Below, one piece after another: positions 24,930 to 36,327 of a stretch of DNA of 64,000 bases. The notes beneath the pieces are model-generated. The model was not told where the DNA came from. It searched no databases and saw nothing but the letters and a program-made list of their open reading frames with translations. This DNA comes from Dermatemys mawii (Eukaryota > Chordata > Testudines > Dermatemydidae): the NCBI GenBank assembly GCA_007922305.1, contig ML677365.1, positions 12,510,533-12,574,532 of the forward strand, given 5' to 3'. Position 1 is the stretch's first letter; every line of letters begins with the position of its first letter. The position numbers were made by a program, and so were the translations under genes.

Positions 24930-25680
24930 CTTTAATTTTCAAAAGTCAAGAGGATGTTAAACAGCAGCTAAAAAGTTAGACATTTTAAAATCAGCAGGTC
25001 CAGATAACTTGCATCCAAGAATTTTAAGAACTGGCTGAGGAGTAATAATCTTGATTTTTAATACATCTTGGAACACAGAAGACTGGAAGAAAACTAATGT
25101 TTTGCCAATATTTAAATTAAAAGGTAAATAGGATTACCCAGGTAATTATAGGCCTATCAGCCTAACATCAATCCTGGCCAAATGGAATGGCTGATACAGG
25201 ACTCCATTAAATAATGAATTAAAAGAAGGAAACATAATTAATGACAATCAACATGGATTTAATAGAAAACAGGCCTCAGCAACATAACCTGACTTTAAAA
25301 AAAAAAAATGAGGTGAACCATTTGGTTGATAAAGGTAATAACATTGATGTAATATACTCAGATTTCTGTAAAGCCTTTGACTTGGTACCACATGATATTT
25401 TGATTAAGAAACTGGAAAAATACAAAAATCAACATTGCACACATTACATGGATTATAAACTGGCTAAGAAGTCTCAAAATGTAATTGTAAATGTGAAATC
25501 ATCATTAAGCAGGTGTTTTTCAAGTGGGGTCCTGCAGAGTTGAGTTCTTAGACTCATGCTATTTTACATTTTTATCGAAGACTTGGAAGAAAACATAAAA
25601 TCATCACTGTTAAAGTTTGTAGATGACATAAATTGAGGGTGCAGTAAATAATGAATAGGGCAGGTCACTGGATCTCTTGG
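24930..25680 (+). mobile_element. CR1-type LINE, reverse-transcriptase domain relic
   Basis: Plus-strand frames give KSAGPDNLHPRILR near 24990, then the frame at 25241-25543 with VIYSDFCKAFDLVPHDILIK (RT motif A), and KFVDDI near 25615 in place of FADD (the RT catalytic box). Stops and frameshifts are scattered throughout. One of two CR1 copies in the window on the plus strand. Confidence 0.82.
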
Positions 25681-25716
25681 TAACAATTTTGGCCTCTCAG
25701 TGCATAATTTCAAAGA

Positions 25717-25802
25717 ATCAGAGGGGTAATCGTGTTAGTCTGTAATCACAAAAACGAGGAGTCTGCTTCTGTGGGTGAAAAACCCCCTACTTCTTCAGAT
25801 GC
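25717..25802 (-). mobile_element. Penelope-like tail fragment, 10-bp target duplication
   Basis: In antisense the text runs CAGAGGGGTAATCGTGTTAG, CGAGGAGTCTG, GTGGGTGAAAAACCCCCTAC and TTCTTCAGATGCAT: the PLE tail with an internal deletion. ATTTCAAAGA precedes it (25707-25716) and recurs overlapping its end (25803-25812). Confidence 0.7.
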
Positions 25803-25884
25803 ATTTCAAAGAGGTGTGTCTGCCACTTTGGATTCCAGTATCCTCTGCAGGCCTGTTCACTGCTAAGAGTTTAAAGGCAGTTTC

Positions 25885-26160
25885 AGAGCATAGGCATGCG
25901 CATGGGGTGTGCCCAGGCACACCGTAATGCGGGGGTGGGCAAATGGCCCCTCTCTCCCAGCGTGGCAAGCCGCAGGCCCCACGCTCCCGGGCCGGAGCGC
26001 CCAGCCAAGCACAGCAAGTCACCCTCCCCTGGATCCATGCCGCCACACGCACAGCACTCTGGGGGCTGGGGCTGCGCACTGCCACAGGGCAGTGTTTGGC
26101 TCCACAGAGAAGGTTTTCTTCCAGCCCTCAGAGCAACCCAGAGTTGGGGGAACATATTTA
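25885..26160. other. GC-rich patch in AT-rich surroundings
   Basis: A 270-bp stretch is rich in CpG and GGGC motifs, with the small palindrome GGTGTGCCCAGGCACACC near 25906. Frames open on both strands but do not resemble any protein I know. Probably an unclassified repeat. Confidence 0.4.
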
Positions 26161-26368
26161 TCATGAAGGCACGTAGCTCTCCTTCTGCTTGGGCTGTAAC
26201 TTCTGTGCTGCCCCTATGTACTATGAACAATCTCTGGCATTGAAACCAGAGTATGATGCGGTTCTAACACAAGATTGTTTATATCTACAAAACCTATTTT
26301 TGTGCTCTATCCCAGATCCCCACAGGCAGCCTGAATTTCTAAGGTGCTGAGAAGCTGTAGCTTTTGTT

Positions 26369-26618
26369 AAGGGCTGGTCTACAGTGTGTGTGGGGTTATC
26401 AATCTTAGACACGCAACTTCAGCTACGTGAATAACGTAGATGACATTGGCATATCTTAGGCCAACTTACTGTCGTCCTCATGGTAGCGGGAGTCAGCAGC
26501 AGGCTCCCCCGTTGACTCCAGCTTGCGCTTCTTGGCAAGCTGGAGTTCCGGAGTTGACGGGAGTGCCTTTGGCAATCGATCACTACCCGCTGATTCGGCA
26601 GGTAGTGAAGACATACCC
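26369..26618. mobile_element. Harbinger-type MITE
   Basis: The left end is AAGGGCTGGTCTACAG; the right end (AGTGAAGACATACCCTG) is its degenerate inverse. Internal text such as CAACTTCAGCTACGTG is shared with 51880-51960, 56270 and 61465, which marks them as one family. Confidence 0.7.
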
Positions 26619-28214
26619 TGTCAATGAGAGTTTGTGTCGGTGCTCAACATCTTCAAAAGTAAAACCCAAGGTCTTTTAAATTGTTCATAAAGAGCTAGCA
26701 TTGTGAAGACAGGGTAAGCATGAATTTCTACCAATTTTTTTTTTATCATACTGATGAACATCAGTTCTGATATATTTTTAGTGGGCGGCATTTGAGCTGT
26801 GGCTTTAACTTTTCTAGATTTCTGTGTATTTCCTCTGTACAGCCTTATGGCCAAGATCCATAGCTGAGTTTGCGCTTGCATACATTTCTATTTAATTTGA
26901 GTCCAGCAGCGTCAATTGTCTTCACAACTTGTTTTAACCTTATATTGTACTTGTCTTCAAACTTCCCACAAACCGTCATCATGCAAAACTTCTACTCCTT
27001 CCTTACAGAACCTAATTTATTTCCTTTTGGGATATTTTTGGGGAGTTTGTGATGATGGGTTGAAGGTGACAAAAGCTTCCAAATGGAATTATAAAAGTTG
27101 TTGGCTTGATACTGTCAGGGCAGAGTGAAATTTACCAGAATCCACTATGCTCAGGGATTTCCTACACTTTAAACAAAACAAAACAAAGTGTAGATCAGGT
27201 CTTGATAAAAAAATCAGTTCCTTTCCCATTCACAATTACACTGATGACCCTTGTTCCATTCACAATTACATAAGATAACTGAGGCAAACATAGCTAACAA
27301 CTGCTTATATTGAAAAATAATTCCAGGAAAATGTACTTTTAACAGTTTTTAATGCAATTTAGCAGCTGGAAACAAGTGGAGAAACCAACATCATGTAACC
27401 AGCTTTCTGCATCATCTCAGCAATTAATCCACAGAGCACAATTTCAGAACCTCTGATATAAGTGGTTTGTTGTGGTGACTCCAATAATTATTTACAAAGA
27501 TGTCAAACACAGACTCTGACTTTGTAGCTAGTACAGGCTCTGAATTGTTTCAGGCAATTTACCCGCTCCATTGGACCATTCTAACCTGGGTCACTTCATC
27601 TGTCTTTCTTTTCCTTTTCCTATCACATCATGGCCGTTGCTCCTTGCCCTATTATTCTATTTGCCCTATCTCACTCGTCCTTCTCACAAAAGACGCTGAA
27701 CACTTTTTCCTCTAGAAGCTTCCTCGAAGGATACAAAAAGGCCTAGACTGTACAATACACACACACACACCATGCATGTATATGCATCTCTTTTGATATT
27801 GTGTGTGTTGTATATGCAATAAAAGGGAAGGATGAAAGAACTGATTGATGGAAGTGGTTTCCATCCAATTTAATTGTTCTTTAGTAAATGCCCACCCTCA
27901 GTCTTCAGATCCTCTTCACGACCTGATTACTTTGTCATTTCACATATTTGATTAATTTACAAAACATTAATCTGTATTAACACAATTTAAAATTAATGAG
28001 CATGTATTTATATTTTTAAATTGAAAGCATTAGCCAGAAAGACTAAGCATATTCTATTCATAATAATGCATCCTATTTAGGTATAGGAACTTAATAACAC
28101 AAGATTATTGATTGACTTCATACAGACCAGCATAGCGTGGATCTAGTGGTAGCAATAATCCTTGACATGGAGTAATTAATTCACAGGGTTAATTTAGAAT
28201 ATTTTATCCTAAGC

Positions 28215-28667
28215 ATAGATCTGAGTTTTGAAATAACACATTTAAAGGCTTTTCTAAACAATACATTTGTAGCCTCAGATGGGGACACAATTTCTGAATC
28301 TCAGTCTACACAATATGTCTGGAAACATCCTTTTTAAAATGTGTGTCAAACTTCAGGTGGGGTTTCATTAATCTGATCTGAGATTTTGCCATATTCCCCA
28401 ATTAGATATAGAACGGCATTTACTGTCTTTTGAGACTCCCTATCACAGTATTCCTTCTCACTCAACTTTTATTCCCTTGATATTATTATTACTTAAAAAA
28501 ACCCCTCAGTTTGGCTGTACAGCCAAATTAAATACTACCTGGGATAACAGTTCTCTAGATTGTTATCTTACGTCATGAAAAAGCCTGTAAATTGTGTCCC
28601 CATATGAGGCTACAAATGTATTGTTTAGAAAAACCTTTAAATGTGTTATTTCAAAACTCAGATCTAT
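28215..28667. repeat. inverted repeat with 79-bp arms, unclassified
   Basis: 28215-28293 and the reverse complement of 28589-28667 match at 77 of 79 positions; the arms begin ATAGATCTGAGTTTTGAAAT. A 295-bp spacer separates them. The spacer is not palindromic and shows no open frame. It could be a MITE with long termini or a local inverted duplication. No clear target duplication is visible; a CTATC-type microrepeat lies right of the right arm. Confidence 0.85.
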
Positions 28668-29774
28668 CCTATCTATCTATCCTGGAAACAGGATATCAGC
28701 ATTTTTTTTTAAGTTCAAATAAAATACAAAAATATTTAAGCTGATATGTATACATCTTACATATGGAGTTTATATGCATGCACACAGTTCCAATTTTCTT
28801 AAGTTGTAAATTCTATAAATCCCTACATATCTCTTTTAGCTAGTGCAGATTTTCATATAAGTGGCCATGACTGGAAAAAAGTCATTTTTAATTTCTGGAA
28901 TATCATTTAAAGGAATTGTGCATAAAAGAATAATTGGTGAACAAAGCCAAATCCTCCTCAGAATAAACAGCCACTAGTTTAATATCCTCCATGTCTACTA
29001 GAACATTAGCTTAAGATGAACTTTGTACCACTGAGCAAGGTACTGAAAATAAGCTGCCAGATAACATTCTATCAGAATAGCTGTGATGAAATAAAGAGCT
29101 GCAGCCCCGGAGCTTTCTAAAAAGGATGATGTCAGTGGTGCTCAGGATAAAATACTAGATATGCATCCTGGATTTAATTGAATGAAGCTAGAGTTCAAGA
29201 CCCCTAAACATAGTTTTTGCCACAATTTTTCCACCTGTAAGAGCAGACCACATTTCAGGTGTCTAGTGACAAACTGGATTTTAAGAACACTTCTTAGAAG
29301 CACAATTTTTTTTAAGCCTTTGCTCTTGGCGGTAGAGATGATTTTTAAAGTTTTGATTGCAGAAAGGGTCACCAGATCATTAAAGGAGAAACTAATTTAG
29401 TTAATAATGGCCAAAACCCAACATCCTTATTCCTTTAGTTTGAAAATTGTGCAGGAAGAATTCAACTAAGCAAAAATGCACTGTACAACACACGCCCTGC
29501 CCCTATTAAAATCAATGAAAGCTTTGCCATTGACTTCAACGAGCGTAGGACAAAACTCTGAAATAACTGTTTGACAGGCAGCAATAGAATATAGTCTTCA
29601 CTGGCTTTTTTCTTCTATCCGCTTCCGTGGCAGAGAATCACATGTTTTTAAACAGTTGCATAAATATTTTATTTTTCTATTCTTTTAAAAAATACAGCAG
29701 GCATGAGCCAATGACAAAATCTACCTCTGTTGTAAGTTGTGGTTTTGGTGGAGAGAAACACACTATTTGACACT

Positions 29775-29850
29775 TCTGTTGTAAGCTCGTTGGGCAGGAA
29801 CTGCCTTTCTGTTCGGTTTGTACAGCGCCAAGCAGAATGGGGTCGATAGT
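29775..29850 (+). repeat. L2/CORE-SINE-like 3' tail fragment
   Basis: The text TTGTAAGCTCGTTGGGCAGG, then GTTTGTACAGCGCCAAGC, is a known ancient dispersed 3' tail. Variants occur at about 36905-36985 and 42484-42580. Confidence 0.45.
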
Positions 29851-30499
29851 AACGTTACAGGAATTTCAAAGAGGAGTTATTTTTTTTTTTAATCTAGAAG
29901 AGGACTTGTATTACCACACTTTTTACAAAAATGGTTAGTGATATCTCCAAAATGAACCATACAACTGAGTGATTGGACTACAAGCCTGGACAGAGATCCA
30001 AACACACAAGCCTCCACCACTAAGCTGAACGAAAACCTATTACAGTTAGTAGCAGTAAGAGGACCTCTACATACCCCAAGTTACAACCAGCCAAAATACA
30101 ACTCCCCTGTCCCACCCCAAAAGCTGCCAAATGTCAGAAGTCTATGGATATGTCTTTACAACCCATTGCCACAAACCTCCCAGCCCCGGTCGTCAGATTT
30201 GGGGTTGCAGGGCTTGACAAATACTTTACTATCCATTTGCCCACATAGTTAAATAAAGGACAAGTATAAGGAGAACAAAATATAATGACCCCAAATTGGG
30301 GTTTGGGCAGGATCTGAAGGCTAACTCCTCTGACTTTCAGTGAAAAGTGTCATGGGTCATAGTGTTTTCAAAGGTGCCTACAGTCCCATTTTAAAAAGTA
30401 GCAGGCATTTTGTGGAATTTTCAGAAGCGCTTAGCACCTAACTCCTACTGAAATTAATGGGCCTTTGGTATCTGTATGCTTTTGAAAATCCCTCTGGAC

Positions 30500-30980
30500 C
30501 AGTGGTCCCCAAACTGTGTGGCACACCCCCCTAGGGGGGCATAGAGGAACACTTAAGGGGGTACATGGAAGAGCCCAGGCCAGTTCCCATGTGGGGTAGG
30601 GAAGGAGCATCACCCCGCCCCCAGTCTGGCTTTGACCACAATCACAGCTTCACTTCTCCCACTGCTCTAACCCCAGCCCAGCTCTGGCTCCAGCCCCACT
30701 CCACTCCCTGTTCTGCCCCCAGCCCAGCCCTAGCCCCACTCCATTCCACCTCCAGTCCATGCTCCACTCCACTCCTAGCCCCCACTCTACCCTCATTCCC
30801 TCTCTGCCCCGAGACTAGCCTCCTCCTCTAACTCCTACCCCACCCTAGTTCACCCCGGGCTGTGCCTTCAGCCCAAGCTCCTCTGCTGAGCCAACTATGC
30901 AGTAATGGAAGGGGAAGGCACAGACAGATTCAGTTACTGGTAAAGGGAGGGACGCAAGAGGAGAAGTTTGGCCACCACTG
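30500..30980. mobile_element. hAT-type MITE with 8-bp target duplication
   Basis: Left end CAGTGGTCCCCAAACTG; inverted right end CAGTGGTGGCCAAACTT. Flanks are CTCTGGAC (30492-30499) and CTCTAGAC (30981-30988), 7 of 8 identical, as expected for hAT. The inside is CCCCAGC-rich simple sequence. The open frame at 30565-30831 is composition-driven. Confidence 0.88.
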
Positions 30981-31619
30981 CTCTAGACACGTTTCTGTAT
31001 CTTTAGACACCTCACTGTCTGTAAAAATCTGACCATGAGGCACTTAGGCACTTAAGCCTCATTGAAAGTCAATGCTATTTAAGGGTTTAAAGTCACTGCT
31101 GAAAATGGGATTTGTGCACTTTAAAAATCCTGGGTAAAATTTTCAAATAATCAAAAGTGATTAGGGACTCAGTTAATACTCACCCTAAAGAAAGTATCTC
31201 CAGCAGCACAGTGCTTCTTTACACCATGTTTTTAACTAAGACACCACATTAAAGCTCTGAATATTTATGGTCATTAAATATCTCAAAATTTCTGCAACGA
31301 TAGAAGTATTAGACCAAGTAGCTTTGTAGAATTCCAGTGTAGTTAATTACAATCTGCCCAAGTTACTTTGTCATTTCAAGAGGAAGCCACTTCCATTTCA
31401 CTGCTGGGGGGGGGAGTCGGGAAGGAGTGACACCTGCATATAAATTAATGAACTTTGGGATGAAAGGTATGTTATCAGAGTGGGGGGATTTTATGCAATC
31501 TTAAACAAGAGTTTACAACATATCTCACATGAAGGGAAATTTCAAAGTTTTCTACGACCTACATGAGAGAGAGACAATTAAAACCTCTTAAAATTATTCA
31601 GTAAGTTGAGAAGTAAAGA

Positions 31620-31625
31620 TTTATT
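31620..31625 (-). terminator. DCAF13: candidate DCAF13 polyadenylation signal
   Basis: The minus strand reads AATAAA about 515 nt after the stop codon. A second AATAAA lies at 31936-31941, about 200 nt after the stop. Either or both could be used. Confidence 0.45.
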
Positions 31626-32138
31626 CAACAACTCTATTCATATTATCAGGCTACAACAGCCCTTGAAGGTATTGACTGGGTACACAGGAAAAACCCAATT
31701 AAATCCTGTTATTTACATTGGTCAGAGTCCTGTTGAACCCCTTCTCATCAAAGAGAAACAAGAGTATGTTGCATGGTAACAAGTATTGTGCAATGTATAG
31801 TTATTGAGAGTAATCCTGATTTACCTCGTCGTATGCAATATGGATTTTCTTCACTTCTACCAAAAATGTTTTTCCTCTTTCATAATTGTTTTTTAAAATG
31901 GCAATGTAATTTTTAATTTCTAACACCAGAGGAAGTTTATTTGCCACAGGCAATTCTGAAGCACATTCATCTCCCAAACTGGATGATGACCTGAGAAATG
32001 AAGTGGGATATACAAAGACGAAAAGTGAGCTGCACCACTTGTGGCAGAGTCTGCAGCAGACACACTATACAAAAATTAGAGGAACTAATTATTTAAATAA
32101 AAATAATTAGTTTTTTAATGCTGCAAGCCAGCAAAAGA
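31626..32138 (-). other. DCAF13: DCAF13 3' UTR (probable)
   Basis: AT-rich sequence between the TAA stop at 32139-32141 and the distal AATAAA. It contains no recognisable interspersed repeat. Its true 3' end is not determined. Confidence 0.5.
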
Positions 32139-32226
32139 TTATTTCACTACAGCCACAATGTGCTTCTTCCTTTCTGACACAAATGGTAAGGATCCTGGCT
32201 TGCTGTGTTTACGGCGATTCAGTTCC
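32139..32226 (-). CDS. DCAF13: DCAF13 last coding exon
   Basis: The acceptor TTTCCAG precedes 32226. One base completes the lysine codon started in the previous exon; 28 codons and TAA follow. The peptide ELNRRKHSKPGSLPFVSE then RKKHIVAVVK is the basic C-terminus of the Sof1 domain, with the conserved HSKPGS and HIVAVVK ends that match human DCAF13 almost residue for residue. Confidence 0.95.
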
Positions 32227-33128
32227 CTGGAAACAGACAGGAGAAAGAGAAAAGTGAGATTGAGAATGTCAGCAGTAGGTGTGTTCAAGTTCAGAAATAC
32301 TAGCTTCTTGCTTACGGTACTACAGCAAGAATTCCACTGCTCCTAAAAATTGTCTTCAGGGTCAAAATCAAATGAGGTGGCTGAAATTTATTAAATTTTT
32401 CCCCTTTAAAAAAGGAACACTGTCCATCTGCAAATTTAAAACAGTTCACATTTTTAAGAGCCTTCTTTCCGGAGCATGTACTGCTTTAGTTATTTATTCA
32501 TTTTTAATTGTATATAGGGTTTTCTTCAGGGAGCAAATATTTATCGGTGTCTTTCGGCTGGGAGCGGGCCAAGCCAGAGTGTATCACACACATTCAGCCA
32601 CGCCACTTCCCATTTCCTCTCCCAGCATGTCCCAGCCAACGTCTCCTCTTTCAATACCACTGCACCAGCCCTGCACAGATGCTTTCAGCTCCCCATCCCT
32701 TTCTGCACCCAGGGACCTGTAGAAACATCCCGGGGAACTGAAAAACTCTCACACTGATCCTGAGGCCTAGCACCTACAAGGAGCCAGAAGACCCTTATCC
32801 TTGCACACCAAGATTAATCCCTCTAAGATGACTACACATAAGGCTGAGAGGAGCTGTTGCCTCTCTCTATAACCTTATGTCCTTTCCCATCCTTTCAGAG
32901 GGCCTGGAAAGGAAGCTAGTTCTTGATACTACTGACAGCTTGGTCTGCACTTACCACTCCCCAGAGTCCTAAACAACTAATCTAATAATTTATTTATTCA
33001 CTTGACCAAATTGATACCATTCATTCACAGGAGCTGTTCCCTTGTTAGAGCCCCCATGCATTGTTGCCACAGCAATGGGACAGCCTATGTTTTACTAAGA
33101 CAAAATGAAAACAAATAAAGAGTCGTAC
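32227..33128 (-). other. DCAF13: DCAF13 last intron
   Basis: Starts with a GTACGA donor at 33128 and ends with TTTCCAG. I see no repeat I can name; 32550-32720 is CT-rich on the plus strand. Confidence 0.8.
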
Positions 33129-33292
33129 TTCCGCCGACGAGCTTCTCGCATGATGCGCAGCTCTTTGGCCTGGTTGTAGATGGTTTTGGGCACATGACGG
33201 TGACGAGCTATGCGTTTGATTTGAGGGTGGTGTTGGAACTTCTCCTTCAACTTTTGGCTGTAATTCATAGCTGCTCTCTCTCGTGGTACAAG
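33129..33292 (-). CDS. DCAF13: DCAF13 penultimate coding exon, Sof1 domain
   Basis: The acceptor TTCTGTAG stands before 33292; the donor is AA|GTACGA. It encodes 54 codons plus 2 nt: LVPRERAAMNYSQKLKEKF, QHHPQIKRIARHRHVPKTIY and NQAKELRIMREARRR. This is the body of the Sof1-like domain that follows the WD40 propeller, needed in yeast for 18S rRNA processing. The lysine- and arginine-rich helices are typical of the family. Phases 0 in and 2 out fit both neighbours. Confidence 0.95.
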
Positions 33293-33797
33293 CTACAGAA
33301 GACACAAGTGTGTTATAAACAGCACCGCATGCAACAACATGACCTTCTCTAAAAGCAAATTACAAGTTTAGACAGCTTCCGTGGTTTCTTCTGGCCATAT
33401 CTCTATGCATTATAAACCTAAAAGCAGAGACTTTTAGACTAGTAAATTTTTTTTTTTTTTTTTAGAGTGTTACATTTTGTCACTCCACTGCTCAGATGCA
33501 GAATATAGTACCATAATTTAAGTTTCACAGAAGTTACAACGTAAGTTCATTTTTCTAAGCACAGACTTTATTCTGCCACAGAGGAGGGAGAGGAAATGGA
33601 AACCGGCGACCTGCCAGTATCTTGCAGAGCAATGGATCTGCCCTCAAAATAGGGGAGAATGTGGAGCAAACAGGGAAAAAATATTCCTAATTCCCAGCTA
33701 GTGATGAGCATTTCCTGTGAAACGAAAGATTCACAGCCTTTTCAGTTCTTATCCACTGTAACTAGAGATGCTGCTAAGGACTTGTCTAGCTATAGCA

Positions 33798-34060
33798 GGG
33801 TGGCCAACCTGAGCCTGAGAAGGAGCCAGTATTTATCAAGTCACATTGCTAAAGAGCCACAGTAATACATCAGTAGCCCCCCATTAGCTCCCACACCCTG
33901 ATCCCAGCGCCTCCCTCCCACCAGCAGCCCCGCTGATCAGTGCCTCTCTCCCTCCCTCCGGATAAGCTGTTTCATGTGGACGAGGCTCAGGGGTGGCAGG
34001 GGAGGAAGGGGATTTGTACAGCACTTAAGCTAAAAACAAACAAAACAAACAAAAAAAAAC
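33798..34060 (+). repeat. interspersed repeat fragment (hAT-like end)
   Basis: The text GGGTGGCCAACCTGAGCC, then AAAGAGCCACAGTAATAC and the CCCTCC-rich part, belongs to a dispersed reptile repeat whose left end resembles hAT termini. The right end is missing or mutated and the segment runs into an A-rich tract at 34030-34060. Confidence 0.45.
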
Positions 34061-34221
34061 AACACAGTAGTAGGACTTCGGCAGCTCAGCTGCTATCTAT
34101 CTTCCCAGATAATGTTTTTTAGGTTAGAGAAGCTAAATCCCAAATACAACATTTATCAGAATTCAGACATATTCTGGCAATGTCTGTTACTGCATCTCAC
34201 TTTTATTTACACTTTTCCTAC

Positions 34222-34833
34222 TGTAGTGGGGCGGTTACCCTGCTCCTGGGATGAAAGGAGTGAGAGCAGCTGGGGGAGGCTGGCTAAGTAGCTGGCCACA
34301 GCTGGCCCTGATAAGAGGGCTGTGAGTAAGAAGTGGGGAGTCTCACTCCAGCCCTGGAGTGAGAAGGACCTAGCTGCCTGGGAGAGACAGGGTATCTGCA
34401 ACAGAGCAGTGCTGGGGAAGGGGCAGGCTGAGCTGAGGAGCTCAGGCCTGGCAGGAAGGCCTAAGGAGGCCTACTGGGGCTACAGGGAGATGGCTGGGAC
34501 TAGGAAGGCAGCAAGTCCAACCCCCTTGCCAATGATGAGTGGCCATTACAGACTGCAGTTTGCCCCTGAGAAAGGGGGTTAGATGACAATTGGCAGTAGT
34601 CACTGAGGCAAAGTGGGCGGGGGGTGAGGGCTACGAGAGGAGACCCAGAGCGCAGGGCAGCACCCCAAGAGATGGGGACCTGAAGTGCCTGCAGTGCAGT
34701 GGTGGAGACTGACAAGGAAGCAGGTGTAGGTAGGGAGATACTAGCTAGCAGGAGGCACTCTGAGACTGGACTGAGCTAATTCCTGGCCTGACCAGCAGGA
34801 GGCACCACAGCAGTGAGTGCTTGACATGTTACA
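34222..34833 (+). mobile_element. LTR-like repeat with odd flanking repeats
   Basis: Begins TGTAGTGGGGCGG and ends CATGTTACA (TG...CA ends). The 5-bp flanks do not match. Instead a 13-nt direct repeat with one mismatch overlaps the edges: TTACACTTTTCCT at 34207-34219 and TTACACTTATCCT at 34829-34841. The inside is GGGAG- and CTGGG-rich without a frame of note. LTR-type origin is likely but the boundaries are unsure. Confidence 0.5.
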
Positions 34834-34920
34834 CTTATCCTTAATTAAATTAACTGGAGACTAAATTTACTGCTACTAATTTTGTTACCTTGAAACTTAA
34901 TTTACATCCTACTTGCATCT

Positions 34921-35150
34921 AAGGGCTTGTCTACACCAGAGTAGCGCTTAGTGAAGACACTACCTATAACAATGGTAAAGATTTTTTCACTGGTGTAGAT
35001 GCACCACCTCCCCAAGAGGTGGTAGCTATGTCAACGTGAAGCTCTCCTGTCGACATAGTGTTGTATATGCCGGGGGTTAAGTCAGCATAAGTACGTTGCT
35101 CAGGGTTGTTGGTAGTTATACCGACATAAGTCTGTACTGTAGACCAAGCC
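34921..35150. mobile_element. Harbinger-type MITE
   Basis: Left end AAGGGCTTGTCTACACCAG; right end CTGTAGACCAAGCC, its inverse. The outer trinucleotides are TAA and TTA, close to the TWA target of Harbinger. It abuts the fold-back element at 35154. Confidence 0.7.
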
Positions 35151-35153
35151 TTA

Positions 35154-36327
35154 GGGGCTGGCTACGCTTGCAGATATAGAGCGCTTTGGGTTAAACCAGC
35201 CTTTGGAGAGTGCAGTAGGGAAAGCATTGCAGTCTGCCCCCACTGACAGCTGCAAGCGCACTGGTGTGGCCCTATCTGCAGCACTTGCAGCTGCACTGGG
35301 AGCGGTGCATTATGGGCAGCTATCCCAGCATTCAAGTGGTTGCAACATACTTTTCAAATGCAGGGGGGTGGAGTGTGATAGGGAGTGTGTTGTGTGTATG
35401 TGGAGGGAGAGGGAGTGGGTTTTTGGGGTGCTTGAGAGTGCGTCAGTGTGTCTTGTACATTCAGAGCCCTCTCACTCATTCACTCACTCACAGCAAACAG
35501 TAAATGACTGCTTTTTCTCAGCGTAGATAAGCAGCCATCTGTCTGAAACGGAGCTTTGAAAGGGCACTTCTGCATTCCTGCAGCCAATTTCACAACAATG
35601 AGAAGAAGGGCCATGTGACTTACGGGGATTACGGGACATTTCCGGAGGTCAGGGTGCAGTAATGCAACTCCTCATTCACACTGAGGCTGAAGCGTCTCAC
35701 CCAATACGCAACAGGCACTAATCCTCTCGCCGAGGTGGAGTACCAGGAGCGCAATAGCCAGGGAGTCAGAGCGCTCTACGTACCTTGCCAGTGTGGACAG
35801 GCTGTTGCGTATTGGGTGAGACACTCCAGCGTCAGTGTAAAACAAGGAGTTACATTACTGTGCTCTGATTGACCTCCGGAAATGCCCCATAATCCCCTTA
35901 AGTCAAGTGGTCTCTCTTCCCTTTGTTGTGAAATGCTGCCGGAATGTGGAGCAGAAGGAGCGCCGTTTCAGACTGCGGCTGCTTATCTGCAATGGGAAAG
36001 CAAACATTTACTGAGTGAGTGAGAGGCAGGGGGGTCTGAACTTACAAGACAGTGTGCTGACACACTCAGCACTCCAAAAACCCACACTCTTTCCCCCCTC
36101 ACATACACAAAACACACTCCACCCTACCTCCCTCACTTGAAAAGCACGTTGCAGCCACTTGAAGGGTGGGATAGCTTCCCATAATGCACCACTCCCAATG
36201 TCGCTGCAAATGCCGCAAATGCACTTGCAGCTGTCAGTGTGGACAGACTGGAGTGCTTTTCCTACTGTGCTCTCCTAAGGCTGGTTTAACCCAAAGCGCT
36301 CTACAGCTGCAAGTGTAGCCAAGCCCT
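35154..36327. mobile_element. 1.17-kb fold-back element (near-palindrome)
   Basis: Left terminus GGGGCTGGCTACGCTTGCAG; right terminus inverted GGGCTTGGCTACACTTGCAG. The arms stay complementary over some 550 bp each, for example GAGCGCTTTGGGTTAAACC with its inverse near 36285, and TCTCACCCAATACGCAACAG (35694-35713) with its inverse at about 35801-35820. Only about 85 bp at the centre lack a partner. The outer trinucleotides are TTA and TGA. No coding capacity; frames at 35203-35526 are by-products of GTGT-rich sequence. Confidence 0.85.

Larger units (their letters stand above)
14401..31600. other. intergenic interval between RIMS2 and DCAF13
   Basis: No vertebrate gene exon is recognised between the RIMS2 CpG island and the 3' end of DCAF13. 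14820-15020 is pyrimidine-rich on the plus strand. 14401-16080, 16190-17960, 19180-20790, 22465-24880 and 26620-28210 hold no repeat or gene that I can name. Named elements are listed separately. Confidence 0.6.

Noticed and set aside
35203..35526. 107-codon plus-strand frame
   Set aside because: It lies in the fold-back element and is low-complexity, with no domain.
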